Counted from the first letter of the stretch, positions 1 through 12,532 are shown. The stretch is 64,000 bases of DNA from Gigaspora margarita (GCA_009809945.1 WTPW01000158.1:351168-415167); one strand, 5' to 3'. Numbers and translations: made by a program. The notes: generated from the letters alone by a model not told the origin.

Positions 1-549
1 AGCTTGCCTGGATAGCGAACCTATTTCCATATGTTTTTCATCATATAGCAATAAAATAACTGATTGGACAATAATAATTTACAGTAAACCATCACAATAG
101 TCAGTAAATTATGTATCAAATTTTTTACATTAAATTGTGATAGAAACCACAACTCTTAATTCAAATACAAACTACTAACAAGTTTTGTGATAAAGTTTTT
201 ATGGCAAACTATGCTAGGAATTAAGACAGTTGATTCCAAAATCAACTAATTTAACTACAAACCACAATAGCAAGTTATTTGGTTTGTTTCTCATTTTCGG
301 TATGGTGCATAACTATGAAAAACGTATACTAGTATTTCTGCTTCTGCTATCAGGAACCTATGCAATAGTTTCGCTTACCTCTTTTTTTGCATTTGTTCCA
401 TTATGCATTTAGGCTTGACCAATGACTGTAGACCTGACAGGTCATATTGTCAGTATTCTTGGTCTACTAACTAACAATGCTAATCACACACATATATCCT
501 TTCATCACTGATCATATTATTAATAGCCAAAATTACCTCAGTAAATTAT
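1..549 (+). repeat. Degenerate satellite, forward orientation (edge block 1)
   Basis: From about base 60 the sequence is a diverged run of the window-wide satellite: blocks like caaactaac, then cacaatagtcagtaa, then aattttttaca, then tgatagaaa recur in the same order as in the 43-52 kb array. No gene is seen. Bases 1-60 and 300-480 match it less well. Short ORFs here have no recognisable product. Confidence 0.6.
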
Positions 550-864
550 TTTATTTTTTTTTTTTTAAAGTGTCCGTCTTCGGGACTGGGAATTTTTATT
601 CAAGATATTAGGGCTGTTGGTATTCCACTTGGGGGATACCGACATTTGTTACATTGATGAGAGTACAACTAGCCACACCTGCAACTTTTGGTTGCCTATT
701 TAAGTAGCCACCCGAAGGTCCTACACTAGCTGCCATACCTGCAACCCGCATACCGGCATTGCCTATTTTGACCCTCTGGTCCCTGATCCGCCTGCCAACC
801 CATCTTGTATCACTGGTACAGCCACCAGTTTCTAAACCTGGAGTACGTACCGGATGCTAATCAC
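550..864 (-). mobile_element. 5'-truncated non-LTR retroposon (tail of the 52.3-kb SINE-like family)
   Basis: About 315 bp that is GC-richer than its surroundings and begins on the plus strand with a T run (about 550-566), which is the poly(A) tail of a minus-strand retroposon. It is flanked by a perfect 18-bp direct repeat, attacctcagtaaattat, at 532-549 and 865-882, as expected for target-primed reverse transcription. Its 640-830 part matches 52400-52560 at roughly three quarters identity (shared words: tttgttacattgatgag, acaactagccaca, ctacactagctgc). It lacks the tRNA-like head of that copy, so it is 5'-truncated. A 12-bp word, atgctaatcaca, also occurs on both sides (477-488 and 854-865), suggesting a longer original duplication later trimmed on one side. 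Confidence 0.75.
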
Positions 865-1620
865 ATTACCTCAGTAAATTATGTTATAAGTCACAACTAA
901 TTCTTGTAACAAAATTTTTAACAATAAAATCATAACTATTAATTCCAATGCAAACTGACCACTACATACTGTTTCATTGCAGTAGCCTGTGTGCTGAATC
1001 ATGTCAGAAATCACGACCACAATTTCAATACAAACTGACTCAACTACATGCTGTAATAGCAAATAAATTTTACAGTAAATTTTGATAGAAATCATGACTG
1101 TTAATTCCAATACAAACTTACTCAACACATATTGGCTGTGCCACAATAGCTCGTAAGTTTCATAACAAAATTTTTTACAGTAATTTTTGATAGAATTTAT
1201 GACTATACAAGCTAACTAAACCTTAAATATATCCGTCTGTATCACCACAATAGTTAGTAAGTTTTGCAACAATTTTTTTTATAGCAAACATGATAGTAAA
1301 TTTAATACACAAACTAATTCACATAATGTGCACCACAATTGTCATTATTTTTTACAGCATAATTATTTATAATAAATTATAATATTGTAGAATTCGCAAC
1401 TGTAATTTCAACACAAAATGTGTATCATTATAGCAACTTTATAACAAAATTTCATAATAAATCATGATAAAATTTTATGACTATAATTCAACACAACTTT
1501 AACGCGTACTGTGTATCACCATAGTCGTTTATAATTTTTTGTAACAAATTTTTTACAATAAGTTATGATATAATAATTTCAATACATACGTATGCTCATA
1601 AGTAGAGTTGTTAAATTTCA
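865..1620 (+). repeat. Degenerate satellite, forward orientation (edge block 2)
   Basis: Continuation of the same satellite after the retroposon. Repeated order of words: cacatactg, caccacaatag, cgtaagtttcataacaaaattttt, acagtaa, gatagaaatcatgac, aatacaaac. The period is irregular at about 80-115 bp. The minus-strand ORF of 91 codons here is made of repeat units and is not considered a gene. Confidence 0.65.
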
Positions 1621-2353
1621 TATAAGTGTAATTTACAAAATTTAAAATTTTATTTATGCAAATGAGTGTTTATGATATAAGTAAATTATTGATGGTGTAT
1701 GATTTTTATCACTTAGTTATATAATTTTATCTTTTTAATTTTTCACCGATTGAGAAATAATTGCGTCATTTCAAAATTTAAGAACAATTATTGATAGATA
1801 CTGCTTATATAGAACGTGGGTATGGGTAATAAAAAGTACTGACTAGTTTATGTTTTAATAGTTAATCCACATTATTATCGCGGTGGCACATGAATTTACA
1901 TTCATTACCCGTGCCAAGCTTCGACTAGTAAACTGCTGAGTCATTTACCGTCCAATTGACACGAGCATACGGTTCCACGCAGTCCACGGAATCCGTACCA
2001 ATTCGGACCGTTTGACATCCTACCGATCACAAAAAACTTGCATAATGCATGTTTTAAATACTATATCTGATATATGTTCGCATCAATTCTCAATTCATGT
2101 CGATTAACATGCCATGCCATCTGTAAATTCGAAAATGATTTATATCATTGTGTAATTGGTAAATTATTATTCACGAACTTTTTTTTTTTTAAAAAAAAAA
2201 AAAACATTATTTTTTGTCTACTGTTTTTTTTTTTAATCACTTCATACCTGACCTTATGATAATTTTTATGGATAGTATCTAATGACGTTTCATTTTACGG
2301 AGAACAAGAATCAATTTTGATTGGCTAAAGTATTGGATAATCAATTAACCAGA
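1621..2353. other. AT-rich spacer with a dispersed repeat (about 1855-2035)
   Basis: No gene seen. The stretch around 1862-2035, with tcattacccgtgcc and gactagtaaa, is related to 31945-32110 (ttaattacccgtgtc, gactagtaaaatattg), so it is a dispersed repeat of unknown type. A poly-T/poly-A tract lies at about 2180-2235. Confidence 0.5.
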
Positions 2354-2454
2354 GTTAAATGACCTTCTTAAGTCATTTGGGTCGTGAAATGACCAATGAC
2401 TGGTCATTTGTCATTTGAGTCATTTGGGTCATTTAAAGTCATTTACCATCCCTG
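2354..2454 (+). repeat. AAATGACC word-array element, copy 1
   Basis: A cluster of GTCATTT/AAATGAC words (about ten in 100 bp) ending in CCATCCCTG. A second copy lies inverted at 32819-32914 and shares the order of words and both ends (GTTAAATGACCTT at one side, a CAGGGATGG or CAGTGATGG end at the other). The CAGGGATGG terminus is of hAT type; no 8-bp target duplication could be assigned. Confidence 0.6.
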
Positions 2455-2699
2455 ACTCATGCTGATCTGGTCCAATTTTCCTATCGGGAATAGCCATAAT
2501 CAGTATGAAGTTCAATTTGTTTTCTTTAATAAGTGTGTTTCGAAAAAAAAATACATGTATGATTTACATAAATCATTTAAATTCTATTCACTTTTAACAA
2601 TTATCAGACTTTCAATTATATTTTGTATCAGTAAGGTAAACCAATAGATTAAGGCCATAAAAAAATATAAGTGAAAACCGGTGACAAGTTTTCCCTTAC

Positions 2700-2760
2700 C
2701 TGGCACACGTGATCGTACTGGTCCTGCGCGGCATCGCATGCTGCGCAGCTATCTTATTAT
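2700..2760. repeat. Short shared segment, outer edge of the ABCC segmental duplication
   Basis: About 55 bp (words tactggtcctgc, gcatgctgcgcagctatctt) match 53447-53505. They mark the low-coordinate side of the duplicated block. In copy A it is followed by a TTA-rich microsatellite (2756-2818). Confidence 0.55.
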
Positions 2761-2988
2761 ATTATTACTATTATTATTGTTATTATTATATTATTATTTA
2801 TTATTATTATTATTAAATTAACATTTTTAACTTCTAGTAAAAATTGTAGAGACACATATTGGCGGTTGAATAATACAAGTAGCATGATTTTTCTTGAAAT
2901 CATTACAATCATATTATAGGTATAAATAATAATTATTCATAGTTAGTCTTGCTACTCCTATTGCGACTTACAATTAATAAAACAAAAA

Positions 2989-3090
2989 ACTAGTAGGAAT
3001 AATAAAGTTAGCAGGAATAATAATGCCAACAGGAATAATAAACCTAGCATGAATAATAACTCCAGCAAGAATAATAAAGCTAGTGAGGGA
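2989..3090. repeat. Five-copy tandem repeat of about 20 bp, GAATAATAA-type
   Basis: Units of the form ctagcaggaataataaag repeat five times with small changes. The matching place beside copy B (about 54770-54792) has a single unit, so this is an expansion in copy A after the duplication. Confidence 0.75.
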
Positions 3091-3425
3091 TTTTGAAGGA
3101 TATGTTGTACTATAATAAGTATCAAAGCGACCTTTACATGAATGTACCCTTACTGCTTCAAGTTGTCCAAATTATCATTGTTCCAGAAGGATCAAACCTA
3201 TTGTCAAGTTATAATTACAATATATAGAACGATATATTGTAATATACAACATTTTTAGGGTTTGCATTTCGTCCAAGCTTGGACCGAAACTACAGCCTCG
3301 AATCATAATGGACTTAATAGTACGAAAATTGCAAACTATGCTCAGATAAGTCCTTGAAAAGGCAAGTGCATTTTTCGTGCTGTGAATTTGGCCTTGTCAT
3401 AATTGATGCATAATCAATTCTTGTT

Positions 3426-6400
3426 TTACAATTTTAATTTAACTTCTTCCTTATAATTTGATTTGGCAATAGCAAATAAATCTTCAAATTCTTTACTTTG
3501 TATACACATCTCTCTAAACTTAGATTCTCGATTGTCTAAGAGTTTATATGGATGGCCGGACTCCAAAATAAATCCAGAATCTATTTCAATAGTAAAAATG
3601 ATTAGTAGTTCATTGACGAATATGAATGAATAAATAGTTAAATACAATATAATAAATACCCAATACTAAAATTCTGTCATAATTAATAACAGTCCTTAAG
3701 CGATGTGTAATACATTGTAATGTTGAATCTTTGAATTCTTCTAGCATTGTTTTCTGGATTTCGTTGTCAGTTTCGAGGTCTATATTAGCAGTTGCTTCAT
3801 CCAAAATTATAACTTTGGATTTATTTACAAATGCTCTAGCTAGCATAACCAATTGTCGTTGTCCATGGCTAAGATTGCATCCTCCTTCTCTGATGTTCGT
3901 ATCCAGTGTTAATGACTCAACATTCCTGTTACCTTCTTGATTAATGGAAGTATGCTCTTCGATCAAATGGGCTTTTCGAAGCACTTCCCATAATTCTTGA
4001 TCAGGATGTTCACCAGAAAAATCAATATTATCTCTAATAATTTATAATTTTTTTGTATTTAATAATAAAGTAATATAAATAAATGTTTTTATATCCTTTT
4101 CAAAATGGCAATTAAAGTTACCTTAAGGTTCCATTAAAGAGTGTTGGATTTTGAGGTATTATAGCAATCTTCTCTCTTAAAGAGGACAATCCAATAGTCG
4201 AAATATCAACATCATCTATTTTTATTTGACCATAAGTCGGATTTACAGTTCTGAAAATAGATTTAACCAGTGTAGACTTTCCAGATCCTAACATATAATG
4301 ACGAAACTACGATATTTAGCAAAAAAAATCATTTGAAGTTCCTTGAAAAAAGAAATTATAAACTCAAATACCAGTTCTACCAATGATTCCAATTTTTTCT
4401 CCAGCAGAAGCACAAAATGAAATATTTCTTAGTACAGAAGAGCCATCATTAGGATATTGCACCTTAAGGCTTTGTACTTCAATTTTACCCTCTGTAGGCC
4501 ATAATTCATTGCGCTCCTCTGTATTCAAATTTTCTTCTTCTAATTTTAAATATTCCTCAATTCTCTCAACTAAAGGTTTTAAAATTTAATGCACATATTA
4601 ATCAATAAATATTAATAAAATTAATAAAAATAAAACTTACCTGAATTCATGTTCGTTTCAACCACTATAAATGTATTAATAATCTGAATGATATGATTAC
4701 TAAATTTTATTGTATTTATAAATGTGAATCCGGCAAAACCAGGATCAATTTCATTGGAAAAAAGATCATTAATAATTAAAGCTCCAATAATAAGCATGAA
4801 TAGACCTCCTGCAAAACTTGAATAAATATGCAAACATTGATTGCATGCCCAATTCATTATAATTGGTCGATTATAACGATCTAGAAGACCCCATAGATTT
4901 TTATTAAATCTTTTTATGGCACCAAATGCTCGTATAATAGATCTACCCTCAATAGCCTTTTAAATGAATAGGCATCAATAAAAATATAAAAGTATTTAGT
5001 AATTTGAAACGGTTTGGCTGTAAACGGTTTGCAGACCCGAACCGAATAAATTTCAGATAACCGGTTGAATAAATGCTTAATTGGTTGACCCGTACAACCG
5101 GTTGAGAATCGGTAACTGTTTGACAAAATGTAAATGACATCAAGAATGAAAAAGTTCCGAAAAGAAAATGAATGAACATAAAGACGAGCAAGGTCAAGAC
5201 AAAAATTTGAGTAAAGGTCAATCGGTTGACATCAAGTATTTCGGTTCGGTTAACCGATTAAGAAATTTTTACTCGGTTCAAATAATCACTAGAAGTGTTC
5301 ATACTTGTAGTAAAAATTAAAATAAATAATTACATTGTCAAATGTAGCATATATTGGAGACCTATTAACCGATTCCAGACCTATATAATCATGTACTTAT
5401 TATGGTAACATCACTAATTAATAAATGCGAATTAAGCTAGATTAGATTACTCACGCTTTAATTCTCTTGATGTAGAAATATAAAGAATTCCAATTATCAT
5501 ATATATTGCTGTAATAATAATACATGCTGTAAAAAACCTAAATCCCCGAATAGAAATGATTATGATCGTAAATACTACGGAAATGCATGAATGGATAAAA
5601 GATTCTATATTGAGAGGTAATATTTGATCAATTAATTCCATATCCTTAGAAAATCTATTCATAATTCTTCCTTTAAAATAGTTTGAGTTATAATGAAGTA
5701 TAATTAAGATAATTTGATAAATATTTAGATAATAAGAAAATTTATCTTACCTATCGGAGTTGTATCGCAAAATTTAATTGTTGCGAGTAAAATTTTATTT
5801 AACAGATTATTATGTAACTCTTTGGAAGCTTTTAAAGTACAATTTATCATGAAGTATGATCTAAAGATCATTACCAAAATTTTTAAAAGTCCAAACAGCA
5901 TATAGATACTGAGATAGAATTTGACTTTTTTAGATTCATGCGATAAATATTGCAAGGTAAAATTATTCGTGATGAAGTCGGGCAAAAAAGGATTGGGTAA
6001 AAAACTTTGATAGTCATTATCGTAAGCTTTGGTCAATTTACGAATCAATAAATCTGAAAATAATTAAGACGGTACGGTCAATTCTATAATTACTATTGAC
6101 TCTTTTGAGCATCATTGTAATTAAAAATCACTGACCTTGAAGAGTTTGAATGGACTGTGAGAATATGAACAATAAAGCTATTAATATCCAAAAAGCGCCA
6201 GAAGCTTTTCAATAGGTCATATAGACATCAAATTTGACCCTGCCCTCAGCCTTTGCTTCTTCCTTAATCAATTTGTTAGAGTTTTCAATATCTGATAATT
6301 CTTCATATTCAGACTCTTTAAAATTGGGATTTGATTCTTCTGTATCAAAATATTCTTTATTGTTTATCATGCCATTCTTCATAAAAATTTTCAGAGCAGC

Positions 6401-9400
6401 GCCATGAAAATTATTGTGATGCGTAACAAGCATACGCGTCTTATTTTTCATCAAATTACTAATTAGGCATTGTTCATATATATGGTTTTGCGTACATGAG
6501 TCGACAGCTTTATATGACAAATATAAATTTCAGTATTTATAAAAATACATAAATATAGTCTATTAAAAAATTTACCAGATAAGCAATCATCCAAAATAAT
6601 GATATCATAGTTTGAATAAATGGCTCTAGCTAAAGCAATACCTTTGATAAAAAATACAAAAGTAAGTAGTCAACTTATTATTTGTCTCACTGGGTGCTGA
6701 AAACCAGTACATTTTATCCAAATTTGGTATGCTTACGTTGTTTCTGACCATCACTGAGTGTAACTCCTCTTTCTCCGATTTCTGTTTTATCGCCAAAAGT
6801 AAAATTTGAAAAATCTTTTTTAAGATCACATATACATAAAATTTCAGAATATTTTCTAGGAAAGAATTCTAAGCCAAATAGAATATTATTTCTGATAGTT
6901 CCATTTTGAAGCCATGCTAAAAAAATTCATCAAAATTTCTCAGCAATTAATAATTGAATGCAAGTACTCAAAAACTAAACTTACCAGTTTGGGAAACGTA
7001 TGCGACTTTATCAATTGGACAATGTACAGAACCATCAAGACATTTCATTTCTCCTAGCAGTGCTTTCAATAAGGCGGACTTTCCACAACCTGTTGGCCCA
7101 TGGATTAATGATAATTTTCCAATCGGAAAAAGGACGTTCAATTTGTTCAATATGAAACCATTTGAAACATTCGGCCACTGAAAAGTGGCATTAATAAATC
7201 CAATGATTCTATTGTTTTGAACCGAGGGATTTTGAACAATATCCGATTCTTTAAGAAAGTTTTCAACACGAGAAATTGAAACGTGTGCTATAAAAATTTA
7301 TAACAATTTAATATGTTTCTGGTAAACCAAGAAATCAAAGAAATTATTTTTAGATACATACCTTGAATCAAGCAAATAATTTGATATGGTAAATCACCAA
7401 AAGCTTTTTGAAGATTCCCACATACTGCAATAGCCGCAAAGGCAATAGATGCTTTCAATTCCTAAAAAAAATAAATTTAAATAAATTTAATTTCGGTGAT
7501 ACAAAATATTTATAAATGATGGATTTAATATAATAATTACATTTTTGGAGGTATACCAGGCAAATGCAGGTAAAATCATAAGGAAAGGCAGACTAGCCCA
7601 TAAAAAATCCATGTAGATAGACTTTTTCATACGATTATTGAGTATATTTAGCTCAGAATCTCGAGCTTTCTTAATGTTTGTACGAAAATATCCTTCTCTT
7701 GCAAACAGCTTGACGATTCGAATAGATTGTAGCAACTATTAATTTGGTAAATTAGTTCCAAAAAGGGTAAATCATTTAATATTAGACTTCATTTTATCAT
7801 TAATCCTAACCTCGTTTATCACCTCTATACGTTTATCAGTTGCTTTCATGAGACATTCATGAATAGCTTTATATCCCTAAAAATTATATTTGCTTAATAA
7901 TCATTCTTTGTGCAAAAATTTAAATGTTTTATGCTTATTTACCTGTGTGGCCCAAATAATTAAGATAAGAACTATTAAAAATAGGATCACACTTCCAAAT
8001 ATAGACACACCGAGAAAAATGTACAAGGAATATATGGAAACAATGATTTGCATAGGGCAGGAATATACTAAAAAGATAATTAGTGCTTTAACGGAGAAAT
8101 CGCATTTACTAAAATAGAACCAATACTTACGATACAAAAAATTTCCAATCATTGATGAAACTTTTTGTGCGTCAACACTCATAAGATCGGTAATTTTTCC
8201 TTTTTCTTCTCCATTAATCTCTTTCTTCTCCATTAATTTTCGATGCACTTCACTAGTAATGATTGTCTATATCAATCAGATTAATAAATGTTAATGCAAT
8301 TTTTTTAACACATGACGATATGCCAACTCAATATACCTGACATCTATTGGCTATTTGTCGGCCAATATATTGTGCTTGTTGTAAAAATAAATTTGACGCT
8401 ACTTTAAGAAGAGATAGCCCACAAACATATAAACAAGCAGTCGAGTTCGATTCATGATTATTTGAATAATCTTCGATATAATGCAAGAATTCTGAAAACA
8501 GTAAAGGTGTAATTAAAAATTCAACAAAAATCCAAGCTACGGCGCAAGCGAATTGAATAAGTAGGTATTTCCAAAAGGAGAAGAAAATAATTTTAGAAGA
8601 GAAGATTTTCGATTCCTATTATAAGCGTTTATGACATTTTCAGCTCTGAGAGAATTTGGTAATTTGGGAACATCTTCATTTGTTAGTGTTTGATTATAAC
8701 CCGTAATGATCAATGGAATAGCCCATGAAAATGTCAAACTTCTAGGATAGAAATTAACTTCGGGCATTAAATTTCGATCCTTTATATTATGAATTAAAAC
8801 GAGATCAGATGGGCAATTTTGTTAGAACATTGTAAATTATTGTGGTATGAGCATACTACAAGTCAATCTAGATAGCAAAAACTTTCTACGCCGCCATTTC
8901 CTTTTCGATATAAAATGTTGGAATAAATCACTGTATCGACATTTTGAGTTTTTTTACTACTGTCTCAAAATTGCAGATATAACTAGAGCGATGTGTAGTT
9001 ATTTAAATGCACTCCATTAACGATTTGTGATATGCTGAAGTATTGCAACTATCTCTACGAAAAAGGTAGAACGCATGTTGCAGGAATGCACGTGTAGCAT
9101 TGTATATAGAATCACTGGTTTGATATAAAGTTGAGACCAGAATTACGCTTGGTTGGCATACATAAACACGAAATATTTATGAATTTGCGTGTAATCACAT
9201 GCCAAAACCTGTGCTAATCGGCCTTATAACGCTGTAAAATTTCAACATTCAGATAATTCTATAATTCACATGCTAATCCGGCATAGTATTGTATCTTAAA
9301 CAGAAACTTTGTGGATCTTATCCAGAATTTTAAAGTTTCTGAGAAATAGATAATTTGGATGCATTTAAGGTGCTCGCACCACATTGATATCAAATGTAAT

Positions 9401-10210
9401 TTAATTTACCTCATTATAAATAGGTCCTAATATCAGCACCAAAATGAATAAAAGACAAACAATTAGCAATATCAAGAAATATTCTGCATTGATATTCGAG
9501 CCAAATTTTTGGCAATACCAAAAAAGGTTTGCAAGGGCAGAAATAAATGAGAAATAATATAATATTTTTAAGTGAATGCTAATATGTAAATCCCTGCATT
9601 GTTGTGGACATAGAATAAGAGTTAGCGTTAATAAGATAGCATAAATCTATAAAAAAAAAAAAAAAAAATCAATATTAATTGATATTATAACCAGCAAATT
9701 AATGATAGGATAGAATTTATAAGCGTATACCCAGACAACAGGCCAAATGATGTATCGAAGCTCTATCGAATCTTGACATATAATCGCGAGTAACATCCAT
9801 ATTATTAATATTATTGCGCTAACAATTAATCTACCCATATCGTTACAATTTGTAAAGGTTTGTTCATTAATATTATTAACATTTTCATCTGTTTCATAAT
9901 TAGGTAAAGTTTCATAAAGTGTATTGTTTTGGACATGTCTAACGTAAGCTTTTCTTATAATACAAATTGAAATGATCATATACGAAAATGGAACTATATC
10001 ATCAATTATCCTAATATTTTTATAAAAAAAAAATTCATTAAATATGTATAAAGTAATTATAATTTATCTCCAAGTTCAAAAATTGGAGCTCAAACACGTT
10101 TATTAATGGTCTTTATTGTTAATTTTTGGTGACACTCAATAATAAACTTGGAGGTAAAATTAGAAGGAAATAAATGATACTTACAGCATTATCTATTTTA
10201 CATAGGCTAG
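3426..10210 (-). pseudogene. ABCC (MRP-type) ABC transporter gene, copy A, broken
   Basis: Many short exons encode a full ABCC layout in order: TMD0 (about 9980-9430), TMD1 (8790-7380), NBD1 with Walker [12 protein letters not shown] (about 7080), signature LSDGQKQR (about 6760), Walker [10 protein letters not shown] (about 6610) and H-loop LVTH (about 6430), TMD2 (6200-4650), and NBD2 with Walker A GRTGSGKST split by an intron (4375/4287), signature LSHGQ (about 3870), Walker [11 protein letters not shown] and H-loop ITHRL. It ends with TAA at 3426-3428. ABCC proteins export conjugated organic anions, often at the vacuole; the substrate here is unknown. Compared with copy B there is an in-frame TGA at 6209-6211, just after the NBD1 linker (B has a Leu codon), and a 1-nt deletion in the TMD1 exon near 8570-8590, so the full protein cannot be made. 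The first exon is also shifted by one base near 10045. An intron carries a 295-bp insertion. The true start codon was not resolved. Confidence 0.85.
4997..5291. mobile_element. hAT-like MITE in an intron of ABCC copy A (AACCGG word array)
   Basis: A 295-bp insertion absent from the matching intron of copy B (about 56652-56716). Ends are TAGTAATTTGAAACGG and, inverted, TAGTGATTATTTGAACCG. Flanks are an imperfect 8-bp duplication, aaagtatt (4989-4996) and gaagtgtt (5292-5299). Both arms are packed with AACCGGTT, ACCGAACCG and GGTTTG words. The 8-bp duplication and TIR style fit hAT. The two minus-strand ORFs here are side effects of the element. Confidence 0.75.
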
Positions 10211-10371
10211 GGATTAAATACGTTGTGAAATTTATTGAAAACAAAAATATCTTTTATATTTAATATAATGGAAAAAGAGATCAAGAAATTAATCCACATA
10301 ATTTATATTGTTTTGACAAAAGAAACATTTATTATAGAAACTTGCATAATATGGCTGGTGATTTAATACTG

Positions 10372-12172
10372 TGGCTTTTTAAATACGGTTTCCCTTTATG
10401 CAATTACTTAGAAAGGCAAGCCATGGAGTATAATTTCCTACCTCTGGTTAGACATGAATAAAAATAGACGAAGAATTCTTTATTATTTTTTAATATTTAT
10501 TAAACTAGAGATGGAAAATATCTGGATTATCGCCATAACAGGAAATGTGTATTAGGTCCACCATATGGGCGGATTGCGCTCATTTTGTGATATCTGAATA
10601 TAATCACATTGGAATATGAGACTAATTATGATTACTAATGAGCGCAAAGTGATGATGATTTTTAGTACGTACGTTGTGACGGGCTGCGCCTCAAGTCTTT
10701 TTTTTCTTTTGTTTACCTTAGGGTAATTCTCCCACCAAGTATACCGTATGATCGAATGATTTCTCCTAAAGTCACGGTATGGTACGAGAGATCAGCATAG
10801 CCCCAGACAGCGTGATAGTATTTCCGGAGGGTAACTGCGCATGAAAGAGCCACAATCCAGTTTATGCCCTTGGCATTTCGCTGTCAATGTTGTTTATTTC
10901 TCCTTTCGTAAACAATAGATTCTTCGTATAACTTCNCNCCTGTAGTTAAACTAGTTTATGCCCTTGGTATTCCACTGCTNATGTTTGTTTNTTNNTCCTT
11001 TCGTAAACAATAGATTCTTCACATGTAGCTTAGCCCCGGTAGCTAAAACTAGTTTATGCCCTTGGCATTTTACTGTAAATGTTTATTTACTACCCCTTTT
11101 GTAAGCAATATACTTGGCCTAGTTTTGGGTTTCGCTAGTAATATGGTACTGGCGCACGACGGATTGAAGTGTCAAGGCTAAGATGTTTTTAACTTACGCC
11201 TTCAGGCTTGGGGAAAAGCCGCCTCTACCTTCGCCGCAAAGAGGATGAGTCACAATGAAGTCATCGTAGGAGAGAAGCGAATTCAATAGAGATAGCGTAG
11301 TTAGTCTAAAATCCATGTATTTATTAAGAGGGTAGAAAGTATATAAACCCTCCCTTTTCACCTCAATAAAGTTTAACTCTCGGAACGAGTTCACATTTGA
11401 ATAACTCAGACGAACTTGAGTTCTAACCTTCGAAATAAGAGTAGAAGTGTTAAGAAGTTTCTGTTGTCTCTTATACCCATTTGTTTTAATAAAATCGCTT
11501 ATTGAACTTACCCCGTACCCGTGGAATATTGTTATTCCAAGTAAAAGTCGTGTCGTTAGTTATAACTTCGTAACCCGCATTTTGAACCCAGTTTAGTTGT
11601 TAACCCAGTTCGAGAAAGAGATATCAAATTAATCACCTTTTATATAAGCCCATCCATCGATTAAACCCTTTGATTGCCTGATTTATCAAACAATCAAGCT
11701 GCCCCATTGTTCAATTAATCACCTGCATCAATCCAATTTCGCCCTTGATCACATGTCGATCGTTAATAATATTAACGATCGTATTTAACCCTTTCACCCC
11801 AAGTACCCTAAAATAAAAGAAGATTGATATAAGTAGAGTGGATTAGGACCACCTAAAGGAGAAACAAATACAAGAAAGTAAGATATACTTAGCTTCGTTT
11901 AACCACGCCGCAGCAAGACCCAAAGGAACCTCGAGACCCGGACCAAATCTTCCACGCCTCCTTCTGCCTGCCAATTCGAGGATCAAGAGTTTTGCTGGAG
12001 TATTAGATATTGGTTTAGTAGATATTGGTGTTGTTGGTTGTATTTTATTTGATTAGCCGATTGTCAACGCCTTCACAACGTACGTTGTTTTTTTAATTTA
12101 ATCACATTTATTAATATTATCACATCACTTAATTAAATGTGATCATATTTAGATATCACAAAATGAGCAATC
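10372..12172. mobile_element. Composite insertion beside copy A: palindromic MITE (10572-12172) hosting a solo LTR
   Basis: Beside copy B the sequence passes directly from tttaatac to gtgtcacaaatttc (about 61967-61990), whereas here these two words are separated by about 1.8 kb. The outer MITE has inverted ends, GATTGCGCTCATTTTGTGA (10572) and GATTGCTCATTTTGTGATATC-like sequence at 12172, and without the LTR would be about 190 bp. The 200 bp at 10372-10571 belong to neither part. Confidence 0.65.
10675..12077. mobile_element. Solo LTR (fossil LTR retrotransposon)
   Basis: About 1.4 kb bounded by TGTGACGGGC and CCTTCACA, the TG...CA ends of an LTR, and flanked by a direct repeat acgtacgt (10667-10674 and 12078-12085; 4 or 8 bp, ambiguous because it repeats ACGT). 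It contains a TATA-like tatataaaccctccc and an aataaa word at about 11330-11370, fitting an LTR promoter/polyadenylation block. At 10850-11100 a unit of about 90 bp (gtttatgcccttggcatt ... cgtaaacaatag) occurs three times. No internal coding region remains. The family is not assigned. It is GC-richer than its surroundings and sits in a MITE that itself inserted after the ABCC duplication, so it is younger than both. Confidence 0.75.
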
Positions 12173-12431
12173 AGACGTGTCACAAATTTCGGACATTAGC
12201 GATAGATTAGAACAAAGGAAATAGGGAAAACTGCTAGTTTTAGAAATTATAATACACTTCTAGAAATTCTATAAACATGATGCATTTTAATTATGTGAGA
12301 TCTACCTAACACCAAATACTATCTCTCAACAATATAATAATATTAAAATCTACGCTCCAATCATTATTTACATACCACTAGCTACATACATTTCACCCAC
12401 TCATAACTCACTGCATTTGCACGTTGCATTT

Positions 12432-12532
12432 CTTGTTATTCCCGAAATCACCAATTTAATCGAATCGGCCGAAACATCATTCGGTCAATTATTATCAGGT
12501 GTTCCAGGAATTATGAAAATAGCTGTAATAAT
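12432..12532 (+). pseudogene. Short coding-like segment 'SAETSFGQ', copy 1
   Basis: About 100 bp translating as VIPEITNLIESAETSFGQ and then LLSGVPGIMK. A second copy at 14230-14329 reads VIPEIINLIKSAETSFGQ and then FLSGVSRIMK. Several differences leave the reading frame open, which suggests a once-coding exon. I do not recognise the protein. It may be an exon fragment of a host gene carried by repeats. Confidence 0.4.

Noticed and set aside
7901-8248. Continuous ORF through the TMD1 exon boundary in ABCC copy A (apparent 22-residue insertion)
   Set aside because: The extra stretch is a 67-nt GT-AG intron that happens to stay open; copy B shows the same intron with stops, and splicing gives the normal ABCC sequence [12 protein letters not shown].
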